Positions 1 through 8,993 of a stretch of DNA of 64,000 nt are shown in pieces. Position 1 is the first letter of the stretch. Every line of letters starts with the position of its first letter. The position numbers were made by a program, and so were the translations under genes. Below the pieces are notes generated by a model, which was not told the DNA's origin, ran no database searches, and saw only the letters and a program-made list of their open reading frames with translations. Origin of the DNA: QHXN01 sp032162705 (GTDB taxonomy: Bacteria > Acidobacteriota > Blastocatellia > Pyrinomonadales > Pyrinomonadaceae); assembly GCA_032162705.1 (NCBI GenBank), contig JAVRON010000124.1, positions 1 through 64,000 on the forward strand, in the 5' to 3' direction.

Positions 1-68
1 GCCTCCAGCCTCCAGCCTCCAGCCTCTAGCCTCTAGCCTCTAGCCTCCAGCCCCTAGCCTCTAGCCCC
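1..68. repeat. Tandem period-7 repeat (unit GCCTCCA/GCCTCTA)
   Basis: About nine consecutive seven-base units GCCTCCA or GCCTCTA, cut by the window edge. No coding frame is convincing here. It has the same 7-base periodicity as the palindromic repeats listed below, and a reverse-complement arm may lie just outside the window. The remainder up to the first gene (69-281) shows no other feature beyond its ribosome binding site. Confidence 0.8.
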
Positions 69-281
69 TTTCCATTGCGGCGGATTGCCGTACAAGCCGT
101 GTATCGTATCGTTCCGCGCGGCGTACATTCTGTCGCGCCCGTCTTTTGCTAAGTTTTTGACATCCCTCGACTTCCCTCCCGCGGCATGCTCATTGCCATT
201 TCCTTTCTGTTCTGCCTTTCGGCGGACATTCATCAAACGAACAAAATGGGTAACTTCTAACCAAGAGGAGGGAAAATCGTA

Positions 282-1229
282 ATGAGAAGAAGTTTGCTTA
301 ACCTCGCCGGATGCTGCGCGCTCGTCGCAGGACTTGCAGCCGTGGCATTCGCGCAGGACACGCAGAACCAGCAGCCAGTGCAGACTACGACTACGACACA
401 GACCACGCAGGCCATCCAGAACGCCGACGGCACGTGGACGGTCATCCAGTATCCGGCCAACAAGGAGGTCGTCGTTGACTTCACTCCGTCGCAGACCTTC
501 TCGACCGCGAAGGGTCGCGCTAAGATTATGCGGATGAGCGACCACACGATGGTCACGCTCGACGTGTCGGGTCTTCCGGCCGATGCCGCGGGGATGAACC
601 TCTACGCCGTCGATCCGTTCGGCAAGGCCACGCTGCTCGGGCCCGTCGCCTTCAATAACGGCGTGGCGACGCAGAGCTTCAAGACGCCGCTTGACCGCTT
701 CATGCTCGTGCTCTCGCCCGATGCAGACCTGACGACGTTCGAGCCGACGACAAACGTTGCCTTCCGCAGCGCCGTGCCGCAGGGCTTCGCCGTCGTGCCG
801 CTCAACAGCCCGCAGGGCGAGCGCGTCGCCGCCACTTCGACCGCGGGCGCAACCAGCGCCTACACCGCGCCGATGCTGGGCATCCCGCGCTACAACCGCG
901 GCTCGACCAGCGAGGTCAAGGTCAAGCTGATGGGCGCGCTCACCGGCTCGCGCGTCAACTTCAGTCTTGAGCCACGCAAGGACGGCCCGACCACCGTGGT
1001 CGCGCGCTTTCACGAGTTGAAGGAGGCTCCCGGCGGTCAGGTCTACGTGCTGTGGGCCGTCTCGCCCGACAACAAATACGTCAAGCTCGGCCAGATCGTG
1101 AACACGGGCGGACGCAACGAGGCCGAGATCAAGTCCGAGACGACGCTTCCCGACTTCGGCCTTCTCATCACGCTTGAGAACGAGGTCTCGAACCCGGCTG
1201 GCGTGGTCGTCGGCACAGTCATGCCATAA
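282..1229 (+). CDS. Secreted beta-rich protein of unknown function
   Basis: 315 residues. The N-terminus is a clear signal peptide (MRRSLLNLAGCC..., hydrophobic core, AFA-Q cleavage site near residue 25), so export is expected. A Gln/Thr-rich linker follows (about 26-45). The rest alternates short beta-like segments. The last 100 residues contain a YVLWAVSPDNKY segment followed by LGQI, a Gly/Asn turn and a final VTxE-like strand, which resembles the extracellular domain of RskA-type anti-sigma factors (compare the gene at 25848). No sigma gene is adjacent and there is no transmembrane helix after the signal, so this likeness is only suggestive. A strong GAGGAGGGA ribosome site sits 9 bases before the ATG. 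Function is not recognised. Confidence 0.85.
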   Translation: MRRSLLNLAGCCALVAGLAAVAFAQDTQNQQPVQTTTTTQTTQAIQNADGTWTVIQYPANKEVVVDFTPSQTFSTAKGRAKIMRMSDHTMVTLDVSGLPADAAGMNLYAVDPFGKATLLGPVAFNNGVATQSFKTPLDRFMLVLSPDADLTTFEPTTNVAFRSAVPQGFAVVPLNSPQGERVAATSTAGATSAYTAPMLGIPRYNRGSTSEVKVKLMGALTGSRVNFSLEPRKDGPTTVVARFHELKEAPGGQVYVLWAVSPDNKYVKLGQIVNTGGRNEAEIKSETTLPDFGLLITLENEVSNPAGVVVGTVMP

Positions 1230-1301
1230 GGCAAGTCAACACACGCCTCGCGAGGCGTCCGACAGAGAGGAGCCGGGAGCGAGCCTACCGCCCGTCTAAG
1301 C

Positions 1302-1330
1302 GGCGAGGGCATCGCCCCGGCTTTCTCCTT
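1302..1330 (+). terminator. Weak candidate terminator hairpin
   Basis: GGCGA (1302-1306) pairs with TCGCC (1312-1316), and an outer AGCCGGG (1271-1277) can pair with CCCGGCT (1316-1322), followed by TTTCTCCTTT. It lies 70-100 bases after the first gene. The stem is short and the T-tract broken, so this is tentative. Confidence 0.3.
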
Positions 1331-1381
1331 TAACTGTTCTGCCGCTTTTCGCGCGCTTGACACAGTTCCGACATAAAACTG

Positions 1382-1409
1382 TTGACTTCTCAGCGAATCA
1401 CGGCATAAT
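1382..1409 (+). promoter_or_regulatory. Candidate sigma-70 type promoter
   Basis: TTGACT (1382-1387) and CATAAT (1404-1409) are separated by 16 bases, about 140 bases before the trypsin-like protease gene. It is the best -35/-10 match in the 1230-1546 gap, which otherwise holds only the weak hairpin. Confidence 0.5.
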
Positions 1410-1546
1410 CGTCGAAGGCCGACGGGAACCCCGACCCCGTCCGCACCGTCAAGAAGTTCCTCTGGGATTCTCCCGTTGAACCCCTCCTTTAAAGAGCTGA
1501 ACAAGACTTAGGCTCGAAGCCTTTCCTTGAGAAGAAAGCCCCCGAG

Positions 1547-2698
1547 ATGTTGAAACGCAAGCTTCCCCCGTGGCTGGCGCTCCTGGCCCTTTTCTTCTTC
1601 GTCGCCGCACAGGCGCGCGCCGAAGAATCGCTCCCCGAACTCATCCGCCGCGTCAAACCCTCGGTCGTCTCTGTCATCACATACAACTCGAAGGGAGAGG
1701 TCGCGCTGACGGGCAGCGGCTTCTTCGTCCGTCCCGGACAGGTCTTAACGAACCTGCACGTCATCGAGGGCGCGCACCACGCAGAGATACGCACCTTCGA
1801 TGGTAAGGGCAAGACCTACGCGGTCGCGGGACTCGCTGGGCTGGACGAGGATGGAGACCTCGCGCTCTTAAGCGTCGAGATGCCCGCCGAGCGCGCGAGC
1901 GTGGTCGAGACGAGCGCGTCCGTCCCCGAAGAGGGCGAGAGGATTTTCGTCATCGGGAACCCTCTGCGGCTTGAAGGCTCGGTCGCCGACGGCATCGTCT
2001 CGGCGGTGCGCGAGGTTCCTTCACTGGGTCACATCGTGCAGATCACCGCGCCCATCTCGCACGGCAACTCGGGCAGCCCCGTCTTCAATATGCGCGGACA
2101 GGTCGTCGGCATCGTCACCATCCGCGTGATGAACGGGCAGAACATCAACCTCGCGCTCGGCTCTTCGCGCTTCGACAACGCGCGCGGGAATGGTCGTCTC
2201 ATCAGCTTCGACGAGCTGGCCGAGCGCTCGCAGGACGAGCAGAGGCCGGACACTATCGCCGACTGGTGGTATCGCAACGGGCTGAACTCGCTCTGGCTCG
2301 GCAACTACGACAGCGCGCTCGGCTACTTCGAGACGGCGGTGAACAAGAACCCCGAGCGCGCCGACGCATGGATACAAGTCGGCTTCTGCAAGGTCAAGCA
2401 GGGCAAGAATCAGGACGCCATCCACGCCTTCGAGCAGGCGCTCAAGCTCAAGCCCAACTCCTACGAGGCTCTGAACAAGCTCGGCGACGCGTACTACTAC
2501 GCGGGCAACTACTCGAAGGCTCTCGATTCCTACAAGCGTGCCGTTAGCCTTCGCCCGGACATGGCCGAAGCCTACTATAATCTCGGCTCGGTCTATCTCG
2601 AAGTGTGCGACCGCGCCGCCGCGCTCGCACAGTGCAACCTGCTCAAGCCCATCGACGCGGCGCTTCACCAGAAGCTGCTGCGCGAGATCGGGCGCTGA
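1547..2698 (+). CDS. Trypsin-like serine protease with C-terminal TPR repeats
   Basis: 383 residues. Signal peptide at 1-25 (hydrophobic core, AQARA end). Residues 30-200 form a trypsin-like (HtrA/S1C) domain with an intact catalytic triad: H71 in LTNLHVIEG, D104 in DEDGDLALL and S175 in HGNSGSPVF. Instead of the PDZ domains usual in DegP/HtrA, residues about 235-345 hold roughly three TPR units (NGLNSLWLGNYDSALGYFETAV, then AWIQVGFCKVKQGKNQDAIHA and so on). The protein is probably periplasmic or outer-membrane associated, with the TPRs replacing PDZ for substrate or partner binding; that role is inferred. It converges on the M16 genes, with a palindromic repeat lying in the 93-base gap. Confidence 0.9.
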   Translation: MLKRKLPPWLALLALFFFVAAQARAEESLPELIRRVKPSVVSVITYNSKGEVALTGSGFFVRPGQVLTNLHVIEGAHHAEIRTFDGKGKTYAVAGLAGLDEDGDLALLSVEMPAERASVVETSASVPEEGERIFVIGNPLRLEGSVADGIVSAVREVPSLGHIVQITAPISHGNSGSPVFNMRGQVVGIVTIRVMNGQNINLALGSSRFDNARGNGRLISFDELAERSQDEQRPDTIADWWYRNGLNSLWLGNYDSALGYFETAVNKNPERADAWIQVGFCKVKQGKNQDAIHAFEQALKLKPNSYEALNKLGDAYYYAGNYSKALDSYKRAVSLRPDMAEAYYNLGSVYLEVCDRAAALAQCNLLKPIDAALHQKLLREIGR

Positions 2699-2699
2699 G

Positions 2700-2800
2700 A
2701 ATAAAGGCAAAAGTAAAAAGGCGAAAGACAAAAGTGAGAGCGTTCAAGCTGCCTTCACTTTTACCTTTCGCCTTTTTACTTTTGCCTTCTCTTATTCCCC
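2700..2800. repeat. Period-7 palindrome (AAAGGCA-type) between convergent genes
   Basis: The arms are rich in GGCAAAAGTAAAAAGGCGAA-like units: left arm about 2700-2737, reverse-complement arm about 2757-2800, with a short loop around AGCGTTCAAGCT. It lies exactly between two converging genes and overlaps the last bases of the M16 gene, so it may act as a bidirectional terminator. Confidence 0.8.
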
Positions 2801-4258
2801 TGTGTGCTGGGTGAAGATACCCTTGTCGATGCTCTGCGGGTTGCCGATGACGACGAACTGGAGGTTGCGCATGTATTTGTTGGCGACGCGCTTGACCTCT
2901 TGCGGGGTAACGGCGCGCAGGCGCTCAATGAAGGCGGCGGAGTTGCGCCAGCCGCCACCGATCAACTCGTATTGCGCCAGCTCGCCGGCCTGCGCCGCGT
3001 TCGTCTCCTGCCCCATGTAGTAGCGCGTGAGAAATTGCTGCGCCGTGGACTTGATCTCGTCGGGGTTGATCTCCTGCGTCTGGAGCTTACCGATCTCGTC
3101 GAGCATGACATGCACGGCCTGGTTGGCGTCAACGGCCGTGACATAGATGCCGCCGGTGTTCGCGCCCTGGCTGCCGAGAAAAGCATCGGGCGCGTAAGAG
3201 AGGTTGCGGCGCACGCGCACCTCGACGTAGACGCGATTCTGCAAGATGGCCGAGGCGATACGCATCGGGTAGATGTCGTCGGATGTCATCGGCGGCGCGG
3301 CGAAGATGCCCTGCACGTAGTTGGTCGGAAGCTCGCGCGCCGTGACGCCGAGGGTCGGCGCATTGAAGGAGAGCTGCGGCACGGGGTCGGCGCTGTAGTT
3401 GCCGCGCGGGAGTTTGCCGAACGACGCTTCGACCTTCTGACGTATCTGCTGCGGGTCTACGTCGCCGACGACGACGAGCAGGAGCCGCGAGGTCTGCATC
3501 GCCTGCTGGTGGAAGCGCTTCACATCGTCGAGCGTCAGACGGCTGACGGAGGCGACTGAGCCGCGCGGGTCGTTCAGGTACGGGTGGCCCGCGTAGGCGA
3601 CTCTCGACTGAAGGACTTGAAGGTAAGAGTCGGGCGTGTCCTCGTTGTCGGAGAGCGAGACGAGCGTGCGGTTCTTCACACGCTGGAAGTCTTCGGCGAG
3701 AAAGCTCGGGTGCATCGCCGAGTCTGCAAAGACTTCCCATGAACGGTCGAAGTAGCGTCGCGTGCTGCCGAGCGTCAGCACGGAATAGTCGTAGTTGACG
3801 CCGAAGCTCAAGCCCGTGCCCGTGCGCGCGAGTTCGCGCCGCATCTGCTCGCGCGGGAAGTTCTGGCTGGCTTCAGTCGCAACGTCGAGCATCAGCGCTT
3901 CGACGCCTGCGTTCTCCGCCGTCACGTTGCGCGCCCCGCCGCGTATGAACAGTCCCGCGACGACCGATTGACTGCCCTCGCGCCGCTTGACCAGAACCTT
4001 CAGCCCATTAACCTCGAACTCTGTGACGAGCCGCAGGCTGTCGGCCACCTCGCGCGAAGCGGCGATGTCGGCATGTGCGTTAGCGGCGGCGGCGGCGGGC
4101 GCGCTCACGGCGGGCGGCTGTGAAGCGGCAGGCGGCTGTGAACTAGTATGGCCTTCCGATGACTGCGCACGCGCCGGAGCGCCGAGCGAAAATAGAAAGA
4201 GTGCGCAGGCCAGAGGCCACGCCGCCACCCTTTGCCCGAAGTTAAAAATCGTCCTCAT
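2792..4258 (-). CDS. M16 family peptidase-like subunit lacking the zinc motif
   Basis: 488 residues from the ATG at 4258; an in-frame GTG at 4306 exists, but the ATG places a standard signal peptide (core WPLACALFLFSLG, APARA-Q cleavage) at the N-terminus. The fold matches M16 (insulinase/MPP-beta) proteins: EFEVNGLKVLVKRREG strand, FIRGGARNV loop and the GDVDPQQIRQKVEASFGKLP segment. Where active members carry HxxEH this one reads NAGVEALMLDV, so it cannot bind zinc there. It lies 65 bases downstream of the zinc-competent M16 gene on the same strand. Paired active and inactive M16 subunits forming a heterodimer are known in bacteria, and I infer the same here. Location is periplasmic, with substrates probably peptides. 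Confidence 0.88.
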   Translation of the reverse strand: MRTIFNFGQRVAAWPLACALFLFSLGAPARAQSSEGHTSSQPPAASQPPAVSAPAAAAANAHADIAASREVADSLRLVTEFEVNGLKVLVKRREGSQSVVAGLFIRGGARNVTAENAGVEALMLDVATEASQNFPREQMRRELARTGTGLSFGVNYDYSVLTLGSTRRYFDRSWEVFADSAMHPSFLAEDFQRVKNRTLVSLSDNEDTPDSYLQVLQSRVAYAGHPYLNDPRGSVASVSRLTLDDVKRFHQQAMQTSRLLLVVVGDVDPQQIRQKVEASFGKLPRGNYSADPVPQLSFNAPTLGVTARELPTNYVQGIFAAPPMTSDDIYPMRIASAILQNRVYVEVRVRRNLSYAPDAFLGSQGANTGGIYVTAVDANQAVHVMLDEIGKLQTQEINPDEIKSTAQQFLTRYYMGQETNAAQAGELAQYELIGGGWRNSAAFIERLRAVTPQEVKRVANKYMRNLQFVVIGNPQSIDKGIFTQHTGE

Positions 4259-4323
4259 CTTCCGTCCCTTCAAAACTGCGCTCATCATTAAACTCTTGCT
4301 CAACACTCAACGGCCCTTCAGAC

Positions 4324-5844
4324 TCAACGGCCCGCCGCCTTCGACAGCGGCGCACTGTTGCCAAGGAGGTCGCCCTCGGTCAGCCCCGAAGTCTTCAGAG
4401 ACTCGTCCGACATCATGGCGAGACCGACATGCGGTTTGCCCTGAACGTAGGTCGTGACGTAGCGGCTGATGTCCGCGCGCGAGGTGGCGCGCAGGCGTTT
4501 GAGATAGCCGCGGAAATAGTCAAGCCCCGTCGAGGCCCACCAGAAGCTGATCGTATGCGAATACTCCGAGAGCTTCTCGCGCGAGTAGAGGTCGTCGGCT
4601 TCAAGCAGTGCCTTCGCGCTCTCAAGCTCCTCGTCGGTGAAGTAGTTGGGGTCGTTGAAGTGCGCGATCTCGTTGTAGACCGCAGCCACGGCGGCGCGCG
4701 CCTTGTCGGGCGTGGTCTGGAGAATAAGCGTGATGGGGCCCGTATTGCGCTGCGTGTAGTAGCCGAAGCCGACGGCGGTCGCCAGCCCCGTGTCTGTAAG
4801 AGCGCGCTGGAAGCGAGAGTTCGGCTGGCGCAGGATAAACGAGAAGACATCGGCTGCGTAGGTCGCCGCGTCGTCCTTGCCGATTGAAGGGCCCTGCCAG
4901 CCCAACTCGACCACCACGTTCGTGACGGGCTTCGTGATGATGTTGGCCTCGCTTTTGGGGAGCGGCGGATGCTCGACGAGCGGGAATTCTGCGAACGGGT
5001 CACGCTCGCGGCGTGCCCAGTCGCCGAACAAATCCTCGACCATCTTGAAGGCTTCGGGCGGCGTCACGTCGCCGGTGATGACGATGGCCGAGTTGTTCGG
5101 CACGTAGTAGCGCGACTGGATAAGTCGCATCATGTCGGTCGTCGCGGCGCGCACGGTCTGGCGGTTCCCGCCGGGGTCTTTGCGGCTCGGGTATTTGTAG
5201 AAGAGGCGATTGTTCATCTGCTCGCCGATCTCGCCGTAAGGGTTCGACTCGTGGCGGTCTAACTCGCCGACGACGACCTCGCGCTCCTGTGCGAACTGCT
5301 GCTCGTCGAAGGTCTGGAACCGCGCCTGGTCGCGCATGAAGCGCATGGCGACGGGGAAGTTCGGCGTCGTCGTCGTGAAGTAATAGTCAACGACCTCTTC
5401 GTGCGTCTCGCCGTTGTAGACGATGCCGAGCTGGTCAATCGTCTGGAGGTAATCGGTCTTCATCCCACGCTCGCGGCTCACCTTGAAGAACATATGTTCG
5501 TAGAGGTGCGAGAGTCCGTTCAGCTCGGGCGGCTCGGTGAAAGAGCCGTTGCGCACGGCCAGCTCGCACGTGACGAGCGGAACCGAGTGGTCTTCCAGGA
5601 CGATGACTTCAAGCCCGTTCGCGAGCACCTTGTTGACGAACGGCGCGGCCTCTGCGAGCGGCGAGGCGGGCGTCGGAGCGGACGCGGGCTTCTGCTGCGG
5701 CGCGCGGCGCTGGACGGTCGCGGCAGCCTTGCGTTGCGGCGCGGCGGCGGCGGCGGCGGGCGCGACTCCTGCGAGCGAACCCGCCAGCAGAGACGAGACG
5801 AGCGCGAAGACAAAAAGATTACGTCTGAGCAGTGTTGACTTCAT
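4324..5844 (-). CDS. M16 family zinc metallopeptidase (insulinase-like), exported
   Basis: 506 residues from the ATG at 5844. The signal peptide (FVFALVSSLLAGSLAGVAPA) starts just after it, and a GAAGGTC ribosome site lies four bases upstream. The frame stays open to 5991, but that extension is not protein-like. An Ala/Pro-rich linker (31-65) precedes the peptidase domain. The inverted zinc motif HLYEH is at H113-E116-H117, and the downstream GELDRHE segment supplies the distal Glu region. The second M16 half (about 300-500) is present. It is transcribed ahead of the zinc-less M16 gene at 2792, consistent with a two-subunit periplasmic peptidase. Confidence 0.9.
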   Translation of the reverse strand: MKSTLLRRNLFVFALVSSLLAGSLAGVAPAAAAAAPQRKAAATVQRRAPQQKPASAPTPASPLAEAAPFVNKVLANGLEVIVLEDHSVPLVTCELAVRNGSFTEPPELNGLSHLYEHMFFKVSRERGMKTDYLQTIDQLGIVYNGETHEEVVDYYFTTTTPNFPVAMRFMRDQARFQTFDEQQFAQEREVVVGELDRHESNPYGEIGEQMNNRLFYKYPSRKDPGGNRQTVRAATTDMMRLIQSRYYVPNNSAIVITGDVTPPEAFKMVEDLFGDWARRERDPFAEFPLVEHPPLPKSEANIITKPVTNVVVELGWQGPSIGKDDAATYAADVFSFILRQPNSRFQRALTDTGLATAVGFGYYTQRNTGPITLILQTTPDKARAAVAAVYNEIAHFNDPNYFTDEELESAKALLEADDLYSREKLSEYSHTISFWWASTGLDYFRGYLKRLRATSRADISRYVTTYVQGKPHVGLAMMSDESLKTSGLTEGDLLGNSAPLSKAAGR

Positions 5845-5888
5845 AAGACCTTCAAGTATTTCAAACAAGACCTTCAAGTATTTCAACG
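5845..5888 (-). repeat. 22-base tandem duplication covering the ribosome-site region
   Basis: The segment AAGACCTTCAAGTATTTCAA occurs at 5845 and again at 5867, a direct repeat of period 22 immediately upstream of the M16 start on the minus strand. Each copy carries the GAAGGTCTT ribosome-site sequence, so two Shine-Dalgarno-like copies are present but only one is next to an ATG. Confidence 0.75.
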
Positions 5889-6009
5889 TGGCTTCGAGCG
5901 CGGATGACACTCCAGTAGAGGCGAGAACAATCGCTTGCCGGCTCCGACGCCTACCCGATTCGAGTTCGCAGTTTTGAGGCGATGATAGCACGCAGGGTTG
6001 CTCACGAGG

Positions 6010-6126
6010 AAAGGAGAAGGGCGAAAGGCGAAAGGCGAAAGTCAGGAGAGAGCTTCGCTCTGATTTTTATAAATCTGAACCACGCCGCAGGCATGTCCAC
6101 ACTTTCTCCTTTCGCCCTTCGCCTTT
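6010..6126. repeat. Period-7 palindrome (GGCGAAA-type)
   Basis: GGCGAAA is repeated in the left arm (about 6010-6041) and reverse-complemented in the right arm (about 6100-6126), separated by some 58 bases that include a short AGAGCTTCGCTCT hairpin. It occupies the gap between the divergent M16 and amidohydrolase genes. Confidence 0.75.
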
Positions 6127-6171
6127 ATCATTCCCCTGCTCTTTCCAATCTACCCTCGCGGAGTGTTTTGA

Positions 6172-7509
6172 ATGAAGAGGACTTCGCTTGCGCTCGCGTG
6201 CCTGCTTCTGCTGCTGGCCGCGTCGTCATACGTTCCGCGCCCGGAGGCGCAAGGCGAGATCGAACGCTCGCTCGCCGAAGAGATCGCGCGGATCAAAGCC
6301 ATCGACCATCACGCGCACCCCTTGCGCGCCACGCTTGAGGGCGAAGAGGACAAGGAGTTCGATGCGCTCGCCCCGGACGTGCTTGAGCCTGCGCCGCTGC
6401 CTCTCAGGCTGCGCCCCGACAACACGGAGTTCGTCGGCGCGTGGAGAGAGTTCTGGGGCTACCATTACGAAGACATGTCTGAGGCGCACGCGCGCGAAGT
6501 CTCGGAGGCGCGGCGTCGTGCGATGCGCGAGCACGGCGACGAGTACCCCGCGTGGGTGCTCGACCGTTTGAACATCGAAGTGATGTTCGCCAATCGCGTG
6601 GCGATGGGGCGCGGACTTACGGCGCGACGCTTCCGTTGGGTCTCGTTCGTGGATGCGCTGATGCTCCCCTTAAGCTCGGAGCGCGTGCGAAAGCAGACGC
6701 CCGACTACGCAGCCTTCTACCCCGGCGAGGACGCGCTGCTCCGTCGCTATCTTTCCGAGTTGAAGTTGAAGGCCGTGCCCGCCACCTTGCGCGAATACCT
6801 CGCGCGAGTCGTCACGCCGACCTTAGAGCGACAGAAGCGAGAGGGCGTGGTCGCCGTCAAGTTCGAGGCCGCGTACCTGCGCGCGCTCGACTTTGCCGAC
6901 GCGCCGGAGGCCGAGGCCGCGCGTACGTACGCTCGATACGCGCGCGTTGGAGCGCCCGACGCCGCCGAGTACAGGCCGCTTCAAGACTTTCTCTTCCGCT
7001 TCATCGCACGCGAGGCGGGGCGGCTCGGCCTCGCCGTCCACATACACACTGGTTCTGGCGTCGGCGGCTATTACGGCGTGGCCGGCGGCAACCCCGCTCT
7101 GCTCGAACCGGTCTTTAACGACCCCGGTTTGCGTAAGACCAACTTCGTCCTTATCCACGGCGGCTGGCCTTTCGCAGACCAGGCCGCCGCGCTGCTCTTG
7201 AAGCCGAACGTGTATGCGGACTTCTCCGCACAAACCTTCCTGCGCACGCCTCGGGCGCTCTCGGCGACCTTGCGCGGCTGGCTCGAAATCGCGCCGGAGA
7301 AAGTTATGTTCGGGACGGACGCCTTCGCGCTCACGCCCGAGGTCGGCTGGGAAGAGGTCGGCTGGCTCTCAAACAGGACAGCGCGCGAGGCGCTCGCCCT
7401 CGCGCTCACGGGCATGCTCCGCGACGGCGAGATCACGCGCCCGCGCGCCTCGGAACTTGCGCGCATGGTTCTGAGGGAGAACGCCGCGCGACTCTACGAT
7501 ATAAAATAG
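6172..7509 (+). CDS. Exported amidohydrolase family protein
   Basis: 445 residues. Signal peptide MKRTSLALACLLLLLAASS at the start. It belongs to the amidohydrolase-2 (TIM-barrel metal-dependent hydrolase) group by its metal-ligand pattern: HAH near residues 47-49 after KAIDH, a VHIHTGSG strand, a VLIHGGWPF strand and the late catalytic Asp in MFGTDAFAL. The reaction cannot be named from sequence; relatives hydrolyse or decarboxylate small carboxylic or amide substrates. The signal peptide makes it periplasmic, which is less usual for this group. It ends in the palindrome that separates it from the convergent ABC ATPase gene. Confidence 0.85.
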   Translation: MKRTSLALACLLLLLAASSYVPRPEAQGEIERSLAEEIARIKAIDHHAHPLRATLEGEEDKEFDALAPDVLEPAPLPLRLRPDNTEFVGAWREFWGYHYEDMSEAHAREVSEARRRAMREHGDEYPAWVLDRLNIEVMFANRVAMGRGLTARRFRWVSFVDALMLPLSSERVRKQTPDYAAFYPGEDALLRRYLSELKLKAVPATLREYLARVVTPTLERQKREGVVAVKFEAAYLRALDFADAPEAEAARTYARYARVGAPDAAEYRPLQDFLFRFIAREAGRLGLAVHIHTGSGVGGYYGVAGGNPALLEPVFNDPGLRKTNFVLIHGGWPFADQAAALLLKPNVYADFSAQTFLRTPRALSATLRGWLEIAPEKVMFGTDAFALTPEVGWEEVGWLSNRTAREALALALTGMLRDGEITRPRASELARMVLRENAARLYDIK

Positions 7510-7573
7510 TCTGGAGTCTGGAGTCAAAGGCAAGAACCTGTCTTGACTCCATTCAGACTTCAGACTTCAGACT
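7508..7573. repeat. Period-7 palindrome (TCTGGAG-type) between convergent genes
   Basis: The left arm AGTCTGGAGTCTGGAGTC (from 7508) and the right arm of TCAGACT units (to 7573) are imperfect reverse complements around TCAAAGGCAAGAACCTGTCTTGA. It fills the whole gap between the amidohydrolase and the convergent ABC ATPase, and its first bases overlap the amidohydrolase stop codon. Confidence 0.75.
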
Positions 7574-7575
7574 CA

Positions 7576-8979
7576 TTACTTATTCGCGTCGAGAATGCGG
7601 CTGCCGCGCTCAGAGGCAAGCGCGAAGTTGGGGAGGACGCGGAAGACTGTGAGACAGACGGCGACGCGGTCGCCGACGCGCAGGGCAGAGGCGTTCGTTT
7701 CGGGTTTCGGGGGCGGCTTCGGGCGCGTGACGAAGATGGGGACGCCGGGCCGCTTCTCCGGCGTGTTGATCGTGACATCGTAGAGCGGCGGCTCGTCCCC
7801 CGCGGGGTGGCGCGCGATGATGTCGAGACGGACGGTCAGGCGCTCGTACGCGCCGACGAAGTGCTTCTCCTCGATGACGCCGTTGGTCAGGTGGCGGCAG
7901 CCCTCGGGCAGATCGCCCAACGGACTCAACTGCACGTCTTCGGGGCGGAAGACGAGCTTGACCGACTGCCCTTCGCGGAAGCGCGCGGCCTCTTCGCTCG
8001 CCTCTATCGAGGCCATGCCCAACTCGACGCGCCCGTCGATCCCGACGACGCCGAGCAGGAGGTTCGCCGCGCCGAGAAACGTCGCCACGTACTCGGTCTC
8101 GGGCCGGTTATAAACTTCCTCGGGTGTTCCGATCTGTTCGAGATGTCCCGCGTGCAGGACGGCGATGCGGTCGCCAAGCTCCAGAGCCTCCTCCTGATCG
8201 TGCGTGATGAAGACGGCGGGCACGTTCACCTCTCTGAGCAGAGCGCGAATCTCGCGGCGCAGGCGCACGCGCGTCTGTGCGTCGAGCGCGCCGAACGGCT
8301 CATCAAAGAGTAAGACCTGCGGCTCGTATGCGAGCGTGCGCGCAATCGCCACTCTCTGTTGCTGCCCGCCCGAGAGCTGTGTTGGAAACTTCTTGCGGTG
8401 CTCTTCGAGGTGGACGAGCTTCAACAGGCGCGCGACCTTCTCTTTGACTTCGCGGCGCGAGCGACCGCGTATCCGCAGGCCATAGCCGACGTTCTCTTCG
8501 ACGGTCATGCGCGGGAAGAGCGCGTAGGATTGGAAGATGACGCCGACGCCTCGCTCGCGCGCAGGCAGGTCGGTCACGTCGCGCCCGTGGAGGATGACTT
8601 GGCCCGAGTCGGGCTGCTCTAATCCGGCGATGATGCGAAGGATCGTCGTCTTGCCGCTGCCCGAAGCTCCCAAAAGCACCAGCGCCTCGCCCACGCCCAC
8701 GTCGAAGCTCACGTCTTCGAGCACACGCGTCCGCTTGAAGCTCTTGCTCACGCCGCGCACACTCGCCGCCGCGATGAACTCCGCAGGCTCACCATCTTGC
8801 GACGCAGACCCCTCGCTCATCGCAGACCCTTCGCTCGTCGCCGCCTTGTCGCTTGCCGCAGACTCGTCGCTCATCGCAGGCTCGTCGCTCATCGCCGCCT
8901 TGTCGCTTGTCGCTCGTCGCGCGGCTGCTCCCGTGCCGCGCCCTGCGTCTGCGTTGTCGTCAATCTTTTCAGGCAGCAT
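7576..8979 (-). CDS. cysA: Sulfate-type ABC transporter ATP-binding protein
   Basis: 467 residues. The N-terminal 65 residues are an unusual Ala/Ser/Asp-rich stretch with a six-residue period (AMSDEPAMSDES..., then SAMSEGSAS). The ATPase follows: Walker A GASGSGKTT at about 104-112, Q-loop, signature LSGGQQQR, Walker B VLLFDEPF, and the ITHDQEEALELGDRI switch region. The C-terminal third is a TOBE-type domain (FRPEDVQL, then EEKHFVGAYERLTVRL), as in CysA/PotA ATPases. It powers import through the permease encoded 15 bases upstream. Sulfate/thiosulfate is inferred from the likeness of the permease and binding protein; molybdate or another oxyanion is not excluded. A GAGG site lies 12 bases before the ATG. 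Confidence 0.85.
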   Translation of the reverse strand: MLPEKIDDNADAGRGTGAAARRATSDKAAMSDEPAMSDESAASDKAATSEGSAMSEGSASQDGEPAEFIAAASVRGVSKSFKRTRVLEDVSFDVGVGEALVLLGASGSGKTTILRIIAGLEQPDSGQVILHGRDVTDLPARERGVGVIFQSYALFPRMTVEENVGYGLRIRGRSRREVKEKVARLLKLVHLEEHRKKFPTQLSGGQQQRVAIARTLAYEPQVLLFDEPFGALDAQTRVRLRREIRALLREVNVPAVFITHDQEEALELGDRIAVLHAGHLEQIGTPEEVYNRPETEYVATFLGAANLLLGVVGIDGRVELGMASIEASEEAARFREGQSVKLVFRPEDVQLSPLGDLPEGCRHLTNGVIEEKHFVGAYERLTVRLDIIARHPAGDEPPLYDVTINTPEKRPGVPIFVTRPKPPPKPETNASALRVGDRVAVCLTVFRVLPNFALASERGSRILDANK

Positions 8980-8993
8980 CGGGAAAGTCTACC

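Noticed and set aside
54..1013. Minus-strand frame of 319 codons opposite the first secreted protein
   Set aside because: No ribosome site, and Arg/Glu/His-rich shadow composition; the plus-strand protein has a signal peptide and strong ribosome site.
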